Shown piece by piece: positions 44,368-54,173 of a stretch of DNA of 64,000 nucleotides. The stretch's first letter is position 1, and each line of letters begins with the position of its first letter. The translations under genes were made by a program, and so were the position numbers. The stretch covers positions 234,101,879 through 234,165,878 of the forward strand of contig CM061062.1 of the NCBI GenBank assembly GCA_030762895.1. The letters are read 5' to 3'. A model generated the notes under the pieces. The model was not told where the DNA came from and did no database searches. It saw nothing but the letters and a program-made list of their open reading frames with translations. Source of the DNA: Sophora flavescens (taxonomy: Eukaryota; Streptophyta; Magnoliopsida; Fabales; Fabaceae).

Positions 44368-45297
44368 GATAATTCATGTATCTTGTATAAAGTTATTTGA
44401 CCTTGAATAACTTATTCATGAAGTTTATATGAAATCTTTGGCCGTGAGTTTTGGACTAATATTGATGACAATGAGTATGTGTTTGTGATAACGATTATGT
44501 ATGTTAAATTATTAGACATACATGGTAATCCACCGGTTTGAATTATGTCGATAAGACATGCGTATGGAATATGGTATGATGTTTTGAACATTGGGCAAGA
44601 CATGGTGTATCCGACCGGTCAGCGGACTCGACCGGTATAGAAATGTGACCGTCGGAGCGTGGGGACTCTAGTGAAAAACCCTGGAGTTTGGAGGGATGTT
44701 GTGTAGTGACCAAGGTCACTTGCCGGTCAGCGGGGTTACCGGGGTATAAGTGTCACCGTCGGAGCGGGAGACTCCAGTGAACAACTCCAAGGGGATACAC
44801 AAGCATCTTGCTTAACGGTGATGTAAGATTATGGTGATTTGGGATCGATGCGGTTTAACTTTCCTCTTGAAAATAATTACGTGGTATTATGAATATGTAT
44901 AAAAGTAGTTGTTTTTGCATGATTTGTATTGTTTTGTTTTTCCTTCACTGAGTTATAGGACTCACCCCCACCCTTTTTGTCTAGCTTCAGGTACCTTTAA
45001 TGAGGATCCATCTCAGGAAGCCTTGCACTTGAGTAGTGCAGACATCTGTTGTTGGTTATGCTTTCTTTTGTTGTTGTCATATGGGATATCTCCGTTATTT
45101 TGGAGTTTTAGTTTTCTCTTCTTGTTGACTCGGGGCCAACTTTGCGTTGTTTCTTGTATAATCGTTCACTCTGATATGTACTTTTGGATATTATATATCT
45201 TGTTATGATGTGGCTTAAGTGTTCTTGAAAGGCCTTGGGAATGATACGGTAGAGTCTCATTCTGGCCGGTCAGGAACACCTGAGTTGGGTCCTGACA
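43127..45297 (+). repeat. Element B 5' LTR
   Basis: 2171 bp. Contains two AT microsatellites (44304-44365) and a degenerate tandem pair built on GACCGGTCAGCGG / GTGACCGTCGGAGCG (44610-44670 and 44725-44790). Open frames at 44157-44366 and 44909-45208 are repeat or LTR sequence, not genes. Confidence 0.75.
44304..44365. repeat. (AT)n microsatellite
   Basis: Two AT runs separated by a single AAATAT interruption. Confidence 0.95.
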
Positions 45298-45300
45298 AAG

Positions 45301-45312
45301 TGGTATCAGAGC
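45301..45312 (+). promoter_or_regulatory. Element B primer binding site (tRNA-iMet)
   Basis: Exact TGGTATCAGAGC, three bases after the LTR end. Confidence 0.9.
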
Positions 45313-46426
45313 TAATGGTTATTGGTGCTGAGCAAGATTAGTAACTGATGAGTTCTATGTTGATTAATTCCTGAACCCGGGCGGGAGTTGTGTCAGAAGT
45401 TATTAGTAGCTAATCTGGTTTTTCTTAAAGTAAGTCAGTAAAAAGAGGAGATTCTCATATGACAATTTCAAGCAGCAACCTGAGATGGATAGTGTTATTT
45501 TTGGTAGGGTTTATGTGAGGGATTACTTGTGTTCTAAATGAATTTTTGTGGCTTTTGTTTTGGGAAATGCCAAGGTGTGTAAATGTGTGTTATTGTGAAG
45601 ATATTGTTCATAAGTGTTGTTGTTGATGAATTACGATTCTATGCTCTCTGCACATGCATTCAGATATGTATACCTATACATTTATTTACTTTTCTATTTG
45701 TGTTTGATTTGAAAAAAAAAAAAATGGGATTGTAGCTATTTTTTTTTGGGTTTGATCTGCTACTTGATGGATATGAATTGGCCTAAGGGACATGACAAAA
45801 GAAACAAGGTGCTGCGACCTATGTCTTCTCAAGAGAGCATTCTATTTTGTTGGTTGTTCTAGATGTTGTTTTTGACTTAATGATTAATTATATATAGTTT
45901 ATAGTTGTTAGAATCAAGTGTGGCAGAGATGAGGTGACATATGTTGTTTGTTTATCCAATTATGTTGCTGGTGTTGATTTTATTTAAGTGTAAAATACTT
46001 TATATCGGCCATTTTTGGGTGTTATTTGAATCTGTGTAGAAATAATAACTAGAGAACAATTTTTTGCTTGAAATTTGATAGGTCATGGTGCATGTCATGC
46101 TAGCTAGTAATTATTAGATATCATGTATCACTCAACAAATTACTTGCATTGAACACTTTGATTGGTTTATCGTATGCTATTGGGAATGGTTTAGTTGAGT
46201 TGATGGAGGTAGACAAATGGGAAAATGGTGGGGTGTGACTGTATTTGTGTTTAAATGTTAGAATTTGTTGCTTTGTATACAAAAAGTTTAATATCTCTAA
46301 AATTGTCCTGAGATTGAGATAATGCTCGGAGATATCGGTAGACCATTTGGAACTCTCTATCGGATTTACTTGGAAGTCACAATTTATGGGTTTTAAGAGC
46401 CGTTATGTTTAGTTCCATAATTTCTA

Positions 46427-46428
<2 letters not shown>
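45313..46428 (+). other. Element B leader, no gene
   Basis: AT-rich sequence without a credible frame. An A-run (45712-45724) and a T-run lie in the middle. gag would be expected downstream but is replaced by the AT tract and pararetrovirus sequence. Confidence 0.55.

Positions 46429-46480
<52 letters not shown>
46429..46480. repeat. (TA)n microsatellite at pararetrovirus border
   Basis: About 50 bp of uninterrupted AT repeats, ending five bases before the stop codon of the truncated coat-protein-like frame. Confidence 0.95.
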
Positions 46481-46485
<5 letters not shown>

Positions 46486-47910
46486 CTACGGTTCACAAAA
46501 AGACCCTAAATCCTTTTTGGTGGCCTTTTCTTTTTTGAACTGATCTCTGACTTTGTCTTCCTTACAAAGTCTTGCCCCTATTTTCTGGGTGGCTGCAATG
46601 ATTTGACCATAACTCAATTGCTCATATGGAATATTTCCATCTGGAGATTGGGCTATGAGTTCATCCTTGACAAGATCACCTAAAGATGTTGGAAGACCTG
46701 CAATGAACTTTTCTTTCCAGAATCTATTCTGGCAATCTTCTCTAGTGTAAACCCTGGTTATGAAGGTATCCTTATACCACATAAAACTAGCTAAAGATCT
46801 ACACTTAAGATTGGACAGTAATTCTGCAGACCTATCCTTCCAAGTGGAGGTATTTCCCATGAAATGTCCGCATATTGAGAAGATTAAGGTGTTAACCGCA
46901 TCTGGAATGGTTCCACCTTCATTGTCATAAATTGGATTTCCTTCTGCATCAGTCTTGATAGCAGAAAACATTTGTTCTTTCTGTGTCTCCGAGAAAGAAT
47001 AATCCCACCAACCTTTGAGTTGGCCTGTGAAACCTGTAGACAAGATATTGCAGATAGTTTCTTCAGAGCAATCATTCGTAGTCTGATAAGCAGTAGCCAT
47101 CATTGTCATGTGCTGCATTGTTTGAAGCATTTGGTACTCTGTTTGACCATCTATGTTCCATTCATAGATGTTGTTGGCATTAAAACTCCTAAAAGCTGGA
47201 GTTTTTTCTTCAAAGAGCATATCCGGAGGAGTTGCTCTAGGATAATAAAGTTTTGAGGGTTGCCTCCAAGATTGAGTAAGAACAGGATTGATACTAATTG
47301 GAGGTTTATCCTGAAGAATTGTTTTGGAAGTGCTGGCCACAGATTCTGATTCTGAGCCTTCTTCATTGATTACATTGATAGTTGGACCTTTATCCCTGTT
47401 ATCCCTGATAAAAGGTCTTCCTTCTTGATTATCAGATGGAGAATCTGGAACAACTAACTGTTTCAGTTTTTCTTCTATTTTCTCCATGAACTCTTGTTTT
47501 TCCCTTTTTACATTGGGTTGAAGAAGAAACAAACTTTCTTTGATCTTCTTATTCATCTTAAAAGGTTTGAACAAGGGTTTTTCTAAGGGAATATCCTTCT
47601 TAATTCCCGAAGTAGATGCCTGGGAAGTTGCATCTTTTTTAATCAAGTGTTCTCCTAGCACTTGAAGGTACTTATTGGTATAATTGGATTGCTCCATTAA
47701 CTTGATGATGTCCATAGCTGAGATTGCTTCATCAGGATTCTTGTTTTTGAATGGAGCTGCTATGATAGGTTTGTTGGTGAAGGTATCTTTGATACCAGGG
47801 AGTTGGAATGAGATATTTGGTGGTAACTCTGTCTTAACCAACTCACCATTCTTCAAATGCCATACAATAATGACATTTATGGTTTTATCAACATATATCT
47901 CGTCTTCCAA
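46486..47910 (-). pseudogene. Pararetrovirus coat-protein-like domain, C-terminally truncated
   Basis: 474 codons with no ATG at the open end, so it was internal to a longer polyprotein. The first half is Lys/Glu/Ser-rich linker. The second half has the caulimovirid capsid pattern: a Trp-Trp pair (LKGWWD), NTLIFSICGHF, FMWYKDTFITRV, FWKEKFIAGLP, LSYGQII and a Lys-rich end with GSFCEP. In the family a Cys-His box follows at once; here a TAG ends the frame exactly where that box should start, next to the TA tract. The break is therefore a truncation by the integration or rearrangement border, not a point mutation inside the domain. Confidence 0.8.
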
Positions 47911-48182
47911 GGATAATTAATTGAATATTTGACTGAGTAAGCATGAAACCAGTCAAAAAATAAAACCTTTGTCTTAACATTGTTAAGAAATTGATAATAT
48001 TCTTCCTGAATATTTTTCCTTTTTGTTCCCTTGAACTCTTGCAAGAACCACTCTCTTTGAGGTTTCCAATCCTCAGAGTAAAAATCCTTGCGAAGGGATT
48101 CCTTAACTATAATGAACTTACAAATCATTATAAGATTCATTAAGAGAGGAAAAGGTTGGAGACTGAATTGATCGTTGATCAT
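47877..48182 (-). pseudogene. Pararetrovirus polyprotein linker between movement and coat proteins
   Basis: A 101-codon frame with an aromatic-rich segment (REWFLQEF, then VLFFDWFHAYS) that in polyprotein-type caulimovirids lies between movement and coat proteins. It overlaps the next frame by 34 bases, consistent with a single frameshift. About 250 bases between it and the movement-protein frame contain stops. Confidence 0.6.
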
Positions 48183-48438
48183 CTTCTGTCTGATAAATTG
48201 GTCTAGGGATAGTAGATGATGTATCTAGTCCCTGAAGATTTATGGTTGTCATCTAAGATGTCGTTAAAAAAGATTGTCTTGAAGGGATAGATCTGAAGTT
48301 TTCAGATCTAAGACTTGAAGATCTAGCAGAACTAAAAGAATTGCTTCTTTGAAAGACTAGTTCAACTCTTCCTGTTGGAGTTTGAACTATGTTGTTGAAG
48401 TCTGATGTTTCCCTTGGTAAAGCTGGGACAGCCTTATC

Positions 48439-49206
48439 CTAGATCCATCTTTCTGGTAGGACTACGTCCTTCCATAAGATTGTCTTTGGGACAATCACGT
48501 TTGCTTTAGTAACATCAGTAAGAAATAGGGTTGTCTCTCCCGATGTTCTATTTTTGAGAACTTTGGAATTACAGGAATTCATAGCCTTGTATTGAATCCT
48601 GTAAAGCAAAGCTGTTGGGATAGATCCAGGCTTCATGTCTAAGCCACAGATCTTAAGGTTCAGGAACAAAGAGTCCAAGATGTTTTGATCCTGTAAACTC
48701 AGAGTTCTATTTGGGTAACAATTGAAATAAATTGGACCATGTCTTAGGATCGTTTCCACAGTGCCTAAGAGGGAGTCTTGAAACTTATTGTGCCTAATAT
48801 CCCTTAAGCACATCAAGATTGAAGCATTTAATCCTTCACGGACTAAAGGTTTTACAACTACTTGAACACATCCGATGTGTAAGTACCTGTACTTTTGTTT
48901 ATGACCTTTTATTGTATCCATTGAGAGAAGATGAAATTCCTCACTCTCTTGACTAATCGGAATATTCTTTTCTTCCGTTTTGATAACATAATCAGAAGTA
49001 GTGAAGAATCTTCCTTCTGACTTGTATAACTCTTTTGTGGGTATTCTGGGAATTACCCAATTATCAATATCTTGATTGATATTTTCAAACCATATTTCCT
49101 CATGGAAAATAGTGCTTGGATTGGTAGGAATATCAGATTCCTGGAGAGATGAAGAAGAGGGTTGAGAAGAACGGAAAGAAAGCTTGGAGAGGGAGCGAGA
49201 TAACAT
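48439..49206 (-). pseudogene. Pararetrovirus movement protein (30K superfamily)
   Basis: ATG at 49206, about 255 codons. The core has the 30K movement-protein layout: YLHIGCVQVVVKPLVREGL, a CLRDIRHNKF segment with the conserved LxDxR signature, a SLLGTVETILRHGPIYF strand pair, and a later LNLKICGLDM. The N-terminus is Ser-rich. Such proteins form or open plasmodesmatal tubules for virus spread; plant retrotransposons normally lack them, which is why this segment points to a virus. It appears near full length but is separated from the downstream frames by stops. Confidence 0.85.
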
Positions 49207-49699
49207 AATTTTCAAAAATTTCTGATATCATTGCCTTCCTTTGGTTCCATAGCAATTGTAAGTAGTAATCTAAGATATACCCTGCTGAATATTTTTCATA
49301 ATATTCTTAAAATTAAAGACTTTACAAGAAATTTACAAAATTCATTAGATCTTATTATCCTTAACCATAGCTGTACCACACCCTTGGGTAATAAAAGGGA
49401 TTTACATTAATTAACCAAAAGCTACCTCAAAGTAGACTTACTGCTACTCGTAATTCACACTTTGATTTATCTTGCTTCAAGCATCGGCAAATTAGACTTA
49501 CTGCCTCATCATCCTTCGAGGACTTACTACTACAGCTTTAACAATATAAACCATAGCATAAACACGAAGGTCCTTACCAGTTAAAAGGTACCCAATCCAG
49601 TTAAGCATAATAATTTCTTCTGAAAAAACTCTATTTTTTTTTACTATTCAGCAAGGTGTGAATCTTAGATTCATACTACAGTTCCTACTTCCCCATCTG

Positions 49700-49711
49700 G
49701 CTTTGATACCA
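49700..49711 (-). promoter_or_regulatory. Pararetrovirus primer-like site (tRNA-iMet, one mismatch)
   Basis: Minus strand TGGTATCAAAGC, one base from the consensus TGGTATCAGAGC that caulimovirids use to start minus-strand synthesis. It sits about 490 bases upstream of the movement-protein ATG in an intergenic region. Confidence 0.65.
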
Positions 49712-50099
49712 GAGGGGTGACGGGGTCAAGGAAGGGAAAGGGGAAAGAAGTAGGAAAACAGGCGGAAATTACATTAGTTAAAACAAAATAAAAATATGGA
49801 AATTAAAACATAAAAACAGTAAAAACAAGTACTGTAGAAATTAAAATAGTAAATATGAAAACTTTAAAACATAAACCCGGAAAGGTGGTAGAACCGACCA
49901 AGAACTGGGGAAAATAAAAAGAAAAAGAAACCGGAGCGGAGGCAGAGCCTCACCAGAACCGGTGGAGGGAGAAGAGTGATTTAAACCATGTAGGTTTTGA
50001 TTGAAATGCTTGAAAACTACAAGCTTTAACGCTACAAGATTGAAAAGATTGAAGAAGAAAGAAAAAGAACTGAGGAACTCACAAAATGAAAGCTCTTAA
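49712..50099. other. Unassigned A-rich sequence
   Basis: Purine-rich on the plus strand. It could be the pararetrovirus intergenic region, the remains of element B, or T-LTR sequence. No frame, repeat or terminus was recognised. Confidence 0.4.
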
Positions 50100-51244
50100 G
50101 GCTCTCAGAGTTTCTAACTCTAATAAGATACCAACAGAACTTGAAGAGCAAAAAGACAAGTGATAAGATGTTGTGCCTTGGTGTCCTAGTGTCCGCCCCA
50201 AGTGACGAGTTGTTGTACCTTGGTAGCCTAGTATCCGTTCCAAGGGGACCTTGATGCTTAATGGTCAAGGTGTTGAGCTCTGGTGCTTAATGGCCAGAGT
50301 GTTGTTGATGCTTAAAAGACTTAACGACGAAACGGTAAACGGTAATCCTCGATAGCCTAGTGGTTGAGGTGATGACGGTGGTGAAACTTGGGTAGCCTAT
50401 GGGCCCAAGCGGAGGTGGTGATTGTGGCTGTGTGCTGTTTGTCATGCATTCACGCATTGGAGATGTTGATGGGAGGTTGTACAACATAGGGGAGGTTGTC
50501 CGAGAGTAAGACGATCTGGCCATCCGTGGTGATATCATCTGAGACTATGGGGTCATGCGCAACTGCGGTAGCGTACCTGAGAGTAAGGTGTGTCGACTAT
50601 CCTAGGGGCAGAGTTCCCCTGGCGTTGGTGCTTATTGGCCAATGTGGAGATGTAACCCCGAAGTTGACATCCTGAGTTAGTTGGATCCAAATGCATAGTA
50701 GTGGAGTGGAGTAGAACCGCATTGCATAGCATACATATTATATGATGATGATCTCCATGATGTTGCTGTTTGTTATAACCTGCTTTCTTGATGTATGCTC
50801 GTCTTGCTAACTGCTTCCTTGCCATTATATTCATATACATGTTTCTTACTCCCTATCTCTGTGTTTCTTGTTTTGTTGAATGTATCTTTTATGCAGTGGA
50901 TGGTGTGCGGTCAGTTGAGGAGTGACTCCGAGGAGCCGCGACTCGTAGTTAGGATTTCTAGTTTTATTAGTTAGTTCATGTTTAGTTCAGTTTGTTATCT
51001 GGATTGTTTATCGGATTGGTTATACCAGCTCTGTAATGTGACATCAGGGTTGGGTTCGTTTACCTGCTTATGTTTCTTTTGAAATCCATGTTATGCTTAT
51101 GTTATGCTATTTCCGCGTTTTGAACTTGTTACAATGTGGTATCCTTTGCCCGTTGTTTTATTTTCTTTCAATAAATGAAGTATGTTTTCCTTCATCTTTA
51201 TCCTTTATATGCTTTTATATGTATGCGGGGTAGAGGGTGTCACA
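50100..51244 (+). repeat. Family T solo LTR, 3' part
   Basis: Collinear with 13547-14597, for example GGTGCTTATTGGCCAA, GAGTGACTCCGAGGAGCCGC and CCAGCTCTGTAATGTGACATC. Ends GGGTGTCACA followed by the CAAGG TSD. The open frames on either strand are LTR sequence. Confidence 0.8.
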
Positions 51245-52713
51245 CAAGGGGAGATGTTGAAGATCAAGGAAGAAAAAATAGAGTTGAATGAAGCTGAAAC
51301 TCTAGGACTGAAGAAGAAAACAGTTGGACGACGAGCCAAAACAACTCGTCTAGCTGCTACCAGGAAACCTGCTATATGAGTGGTCATCAGGGAACCAAGG
51401 GCTGATGAACCTCAAGCTGTCCCAAGGCAGAAGAGGACAATAAAGTTGATCCTATCCCACAATGAAGATGATGATGAGGACAACTTGCCAATTGGATCAG
51501 TGTTGAAGAAGCAGAAGCACACTGCTATTCCAACAAGGGCAAGACAACAACCCTCGAGGAAGGCTAAGTCCATTGTGACTTCTGAGGTAACACTTCAAGC
51601 TAATGATCTTGTTCAATTAGCTGTTGATGCTCTTGTAGAGAGCTTTAATGTTCCTTTCAACATCACTGCACCATCACAACCTGAAACCCAAATCCAAACC
51701 CTTCCACCACAACAACAAATTCAACCATCCTTACCTATCCCAGAACAACCAACCATACCTCAATATGAACATGAACAACACTCCTCTCCTTAACACATAG
51801 CATCTCCACAAAATTCCCCTGCATACTCACCCATTCAAACTCCACCAATCAGACCATAATTTCAACCCATTATCCCTTCTGATGATCCCTTGTTTAATCA
51901 ACCAGATGATGTTGGGATCAACCCAGGAGCACCTTTTCCAAAACTGCCCAAAATCATATTTCCATACATTGACCCCTCCACTCTGTATATTGGCAAAGCT
52001 GAAAGCTGGGACAAAGCAAAAAGAGATTGGAGAATCCTGTATCATACTCACCAGCCTGAACCAGAATCAACCAGGCATTTATATCCCTTTACCAGAGTAT
52101 GAGTATGAACCTGAACCCACATACTACCCATGGCATGTACCTATACCATATGAAGGAGATGGTCCTCTTCCATATGCTCTGTATAATACCAATGGACCCC
52201 TTCTCACTCACCTGGCAAAACAAAAATTCCCACCAAATAAAATCTACCCCAACCTTATCAAACTTCCACCTTTCAAACCCCATATTGATGGTGTTGACAG
52301 AGATGTTATTCCTGTCTGGTGGACTGTGCCATCAAAGGAAGTAGAGGTAGACAAAATCCCTCTTCAAAGTTAAAGAACCTATGGATACCACAGATTCATC
52401 TTGGACAAGAATGTCAAATGGAAGAAATTTGTGCACTCCAGAGAATATGAGAGTGCTGTTGATGTGATTGATCACATTATGTATGCTCATTTGAAGGAAG
52501 AATTTGAGCTGCCAAGGTATATCAGAGCTGTAAATTTAGTCCCACCAACTTGGTTGTACCACTCATCCAGGGACACCAAGGTCGGCATGATACCTCCAAC
52601 GATCTGCCCTAGATTACCAATGATTGACTTGAACAAGGATAAGGATGCAAAGAAGAGACTGAACACTCATCCTATGCCCGCACTTAATTCTGTGGATATA
52701 TGCCTTGACAGGT
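51245..52713 (+). pseudogene. Copia-1 extra 3' ORF, second part
   Basis: Continues the 39547 frame after the T LTR: EMLKIKEEKIELNEAETLG, a basic KKKTVGRRAKTTR stretch, a TGA near 51377, then an acidic and Pro/Gln-rich stretch ending at a TAA near 51791. Later pieces (51882-52373 and 52401-52713) have a Tyr/Pro-rich part (PEYEYEPEPTYYPWHVP) and a more ordered part (IDHIMYAHLKEEFELPRYIRAV). Copia-2 cuts it at 52719. The total ORF would have exceeded 700 codons. Function unknown. Confidence 0.6.
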
Positions 52714-52718
52714 ACGTT

Positions 52719-54116
52719 TGTTTTGATGATTGACAAAAGGAATTCAAGCCTAAGGATTTATTTGCAAAAAGCGTGAAAATGACCAACAAGCAAATACATT
52801 GGTGAAAAGGACCAACAAGCTATTACATTGGGTTAAGGGAATTTTTTTTTATTGTAATGCTTGTTTTAGAAGTTATGTAAATGGTAGTGTGTCTCTCAAG
52901 TTAAAATTAATCACACACACACACACACACACTTAAAATCTTACTTGAAACAGAAACTTAAGAGGTCTTCAAATTGGAAGTTATTATAAAATCTTTTGAC
53001 CTTTTAAGTTTTTCAAAAACCCTTTTATACGTGGAATAATCGATTATAATAATTGATTATACTGCTCTTAATTATGCTGAAATGAGTCTTTAAATTTTTT
53101 TAAATTTAAAATTCAAAGAGGATAATCGATTATGGTAATCGATTATGCCTATTTCAACACGTTTTAAACTCAGTTTTAAAATGGCGTTAATGAGCATTAA
53201 AATGGTTTTGATTATCTATTAAGCCGTTGAGTTTGAATTCAAATTGATATAATCAACTATGGGTTTCAAAAATCGATTATTGCTATTAAACCAAAAGTCA
53301 GAGATTTCATAATCAATTTGTGTAATTGATTATTCTTATTTGATTCAGTCTGAGCTTTCAAACAAAGACCAAGTAATCGATTATTATAATCGATTATGAT
53401 CTTACTGTTTCAAAATGCGCTTTGTGAAAATGCTTAAAATAATCGATTATGGTTTTTCAATAATCGATTACTGCACGAGAAAAGTCAGTTTTCAAGAGGT
53501 TTTGACCTAAGTTTCAAAGTAATATATACTTGTCATTTTCAGAGAAAGAAACAATGAACATAGCTATCATTCTGACTTTCTCTTCTCTTGAACTATTCTA
53601 TATCATTCTCATTTCTCTTACACTTGCATAACAAAAACTTTGAGAGACATACACACCATATAGGTGTTGCTGTAGTGCTTCAATTTGTTTTATTATCTGC
53701 ACTTGTGAGTGCTTTCTGATTGTAAACTTGTTTCTGAATTTTTTGTGAGTGTGATCTCACGTAAACACTTTTGAGGATTTTGCACAAGGGATAGTACGTC
53801 CTAAGATTTGTGTTAAGGGTTCTCTGTTTTGTAAAGGTTCTAGTTGATCTTGTTAAAAGCTATGGAAACCCTTGGTCGTATTGCCTTGGGGACTGGACGT
53901 AGGTCACATGAATAGTTTGTGGCCGAGCCAAGATATTTTGCTTGTGTTCATCTTCTAAAACCTTATTCTTTTACTTACGCTTTAAAACGATTTTTATATG
54001 CACGCGTTTTACAAAAAATTCTTTTCTAAATATATTAAAAGGAAAGTTTTTATTTGTCAAAAGTTTTTGAAAAACACAATTCACCCCCCTCTTGTGTTTG
54101 GAGTCACTTGTCAACA
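52719..54116 (+). repeat. Copia-2 5' LTR
   Basis: TGTTTTGATG...GTCAACA, 1398 bp. Contains a (CA)n tract at 52912-52932 and the AATCGATTA cluster at 53036-53472. No gene. Confidence 0.9.
53036..53472. repeat. Paired AATCGATTA palindromes in copia-2 LTR
   Basis: About twelve copies of AATCGATTAT or close variants, mostly in pairs separated by 4-20 bp (for example near 53037, 53122, 53374 and 53440). Similar AATCGATTA-rich LTRs are known in legume SIRE-type copia elements. Confidence 0.85.
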
Positions 54117-54118
54117 AG

Positions 54119-54130
54119 TGGTATCAGAGC
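54119..54130 (+). promoter_or_regulatory. Copia-2 primer binding site (tRNA-iMet)
   Basis: Exact TGGTATCAGAGC, two bases after the LTR end. Confidence 0.9.
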
Positions 54131-54173
54131 TTAACTCTTGGATATAAAGGACGAAACCATCTCAAGAGGAAAG

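Larger units (their letters stand above)
43127..46428 (+). mobile_element. Truncated gypsy-type element B: 5' LTR, primer site, leader
   Basis: LTR 43127-45297 (TGTAATACCC...CCTGACA), an exact tRNA-iMet primer site at 45301-45312, then about 1.1 kb of leader with no ORF. No 3' LTR and no matching TSD (AGGGG expected) are visible; sequence continuity is lost at the AT tract at 46429, where the pararetrovirus fragment starts. Confidence 0.75.
46482..49711 (-). mobile_element. Endogenous pararetrovirus (Caulimoviridae-like) fragment
   Basis: On the minus strand, in order: a primer-like site (49711-49700), a movement-protein frame (49206-48439), a linker frame (48182-47877) and a coat-protein-like frame (47910-46486). 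It stops before any zinc box, protease or RT, at a TA microsatellite. Movement protein upstream of coat protein in one apparently continuous polyprotein frame resembles Petuvirus/Florendovirus-like organisation; the genus is an inference. Frameshifts and truncation show it cannot be a complete viral genome. The right limit is uncertain, somewhere between 49711 and about 50100. Confidence 0.8.
40338..51244 (+). mobile_element. Solo LTR of Tekay-type family T, carrying nested insertions
   Basis: Starts TGTAACATCTCG and ends GGGTGTCACA; exact 5-bp TSD CAAGG (40333-40337 and 51245-51249); the copia-1 ORF frame continues across it. T-LTR sequence is left in three pieces: 40338-40453, about 42630-43126 (with a TATATAAA box near 42960) and about 50100-51244. 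No internal region of its own is visible, so it is a solo LTR of about 1.7-1.9 kb. It matches the T LTR at 13409-14597. Confidence 0.75.
17339..52718 (+). mobile_element. Copia-1 (SIRE/Maximus-type), interrupted three times
   Basis: 5' LTR 17339-18730, tRNA-iMet primer site, gag, protease, integrase, RT and RNase H in Ty1/copia order, then an extra 3' ORF. It is interrupted at 23245-39123 (tandem array), 40338-51244 (T solo LTR with contents) and 52719 (copia-2). Removing the first two and one TSD copy each restores collinear element sequence. The 3' LTR is beyond the window. The candidate left TSD is GATCT (17334-17338). Confidence 0.9.

Noticed and set aside
51182..51379. Separate small gene starting at 51182
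   Set aside because: Its first 21 codons are T LTR sequence; the rest is the continuation of the copia-1 3' ORF.
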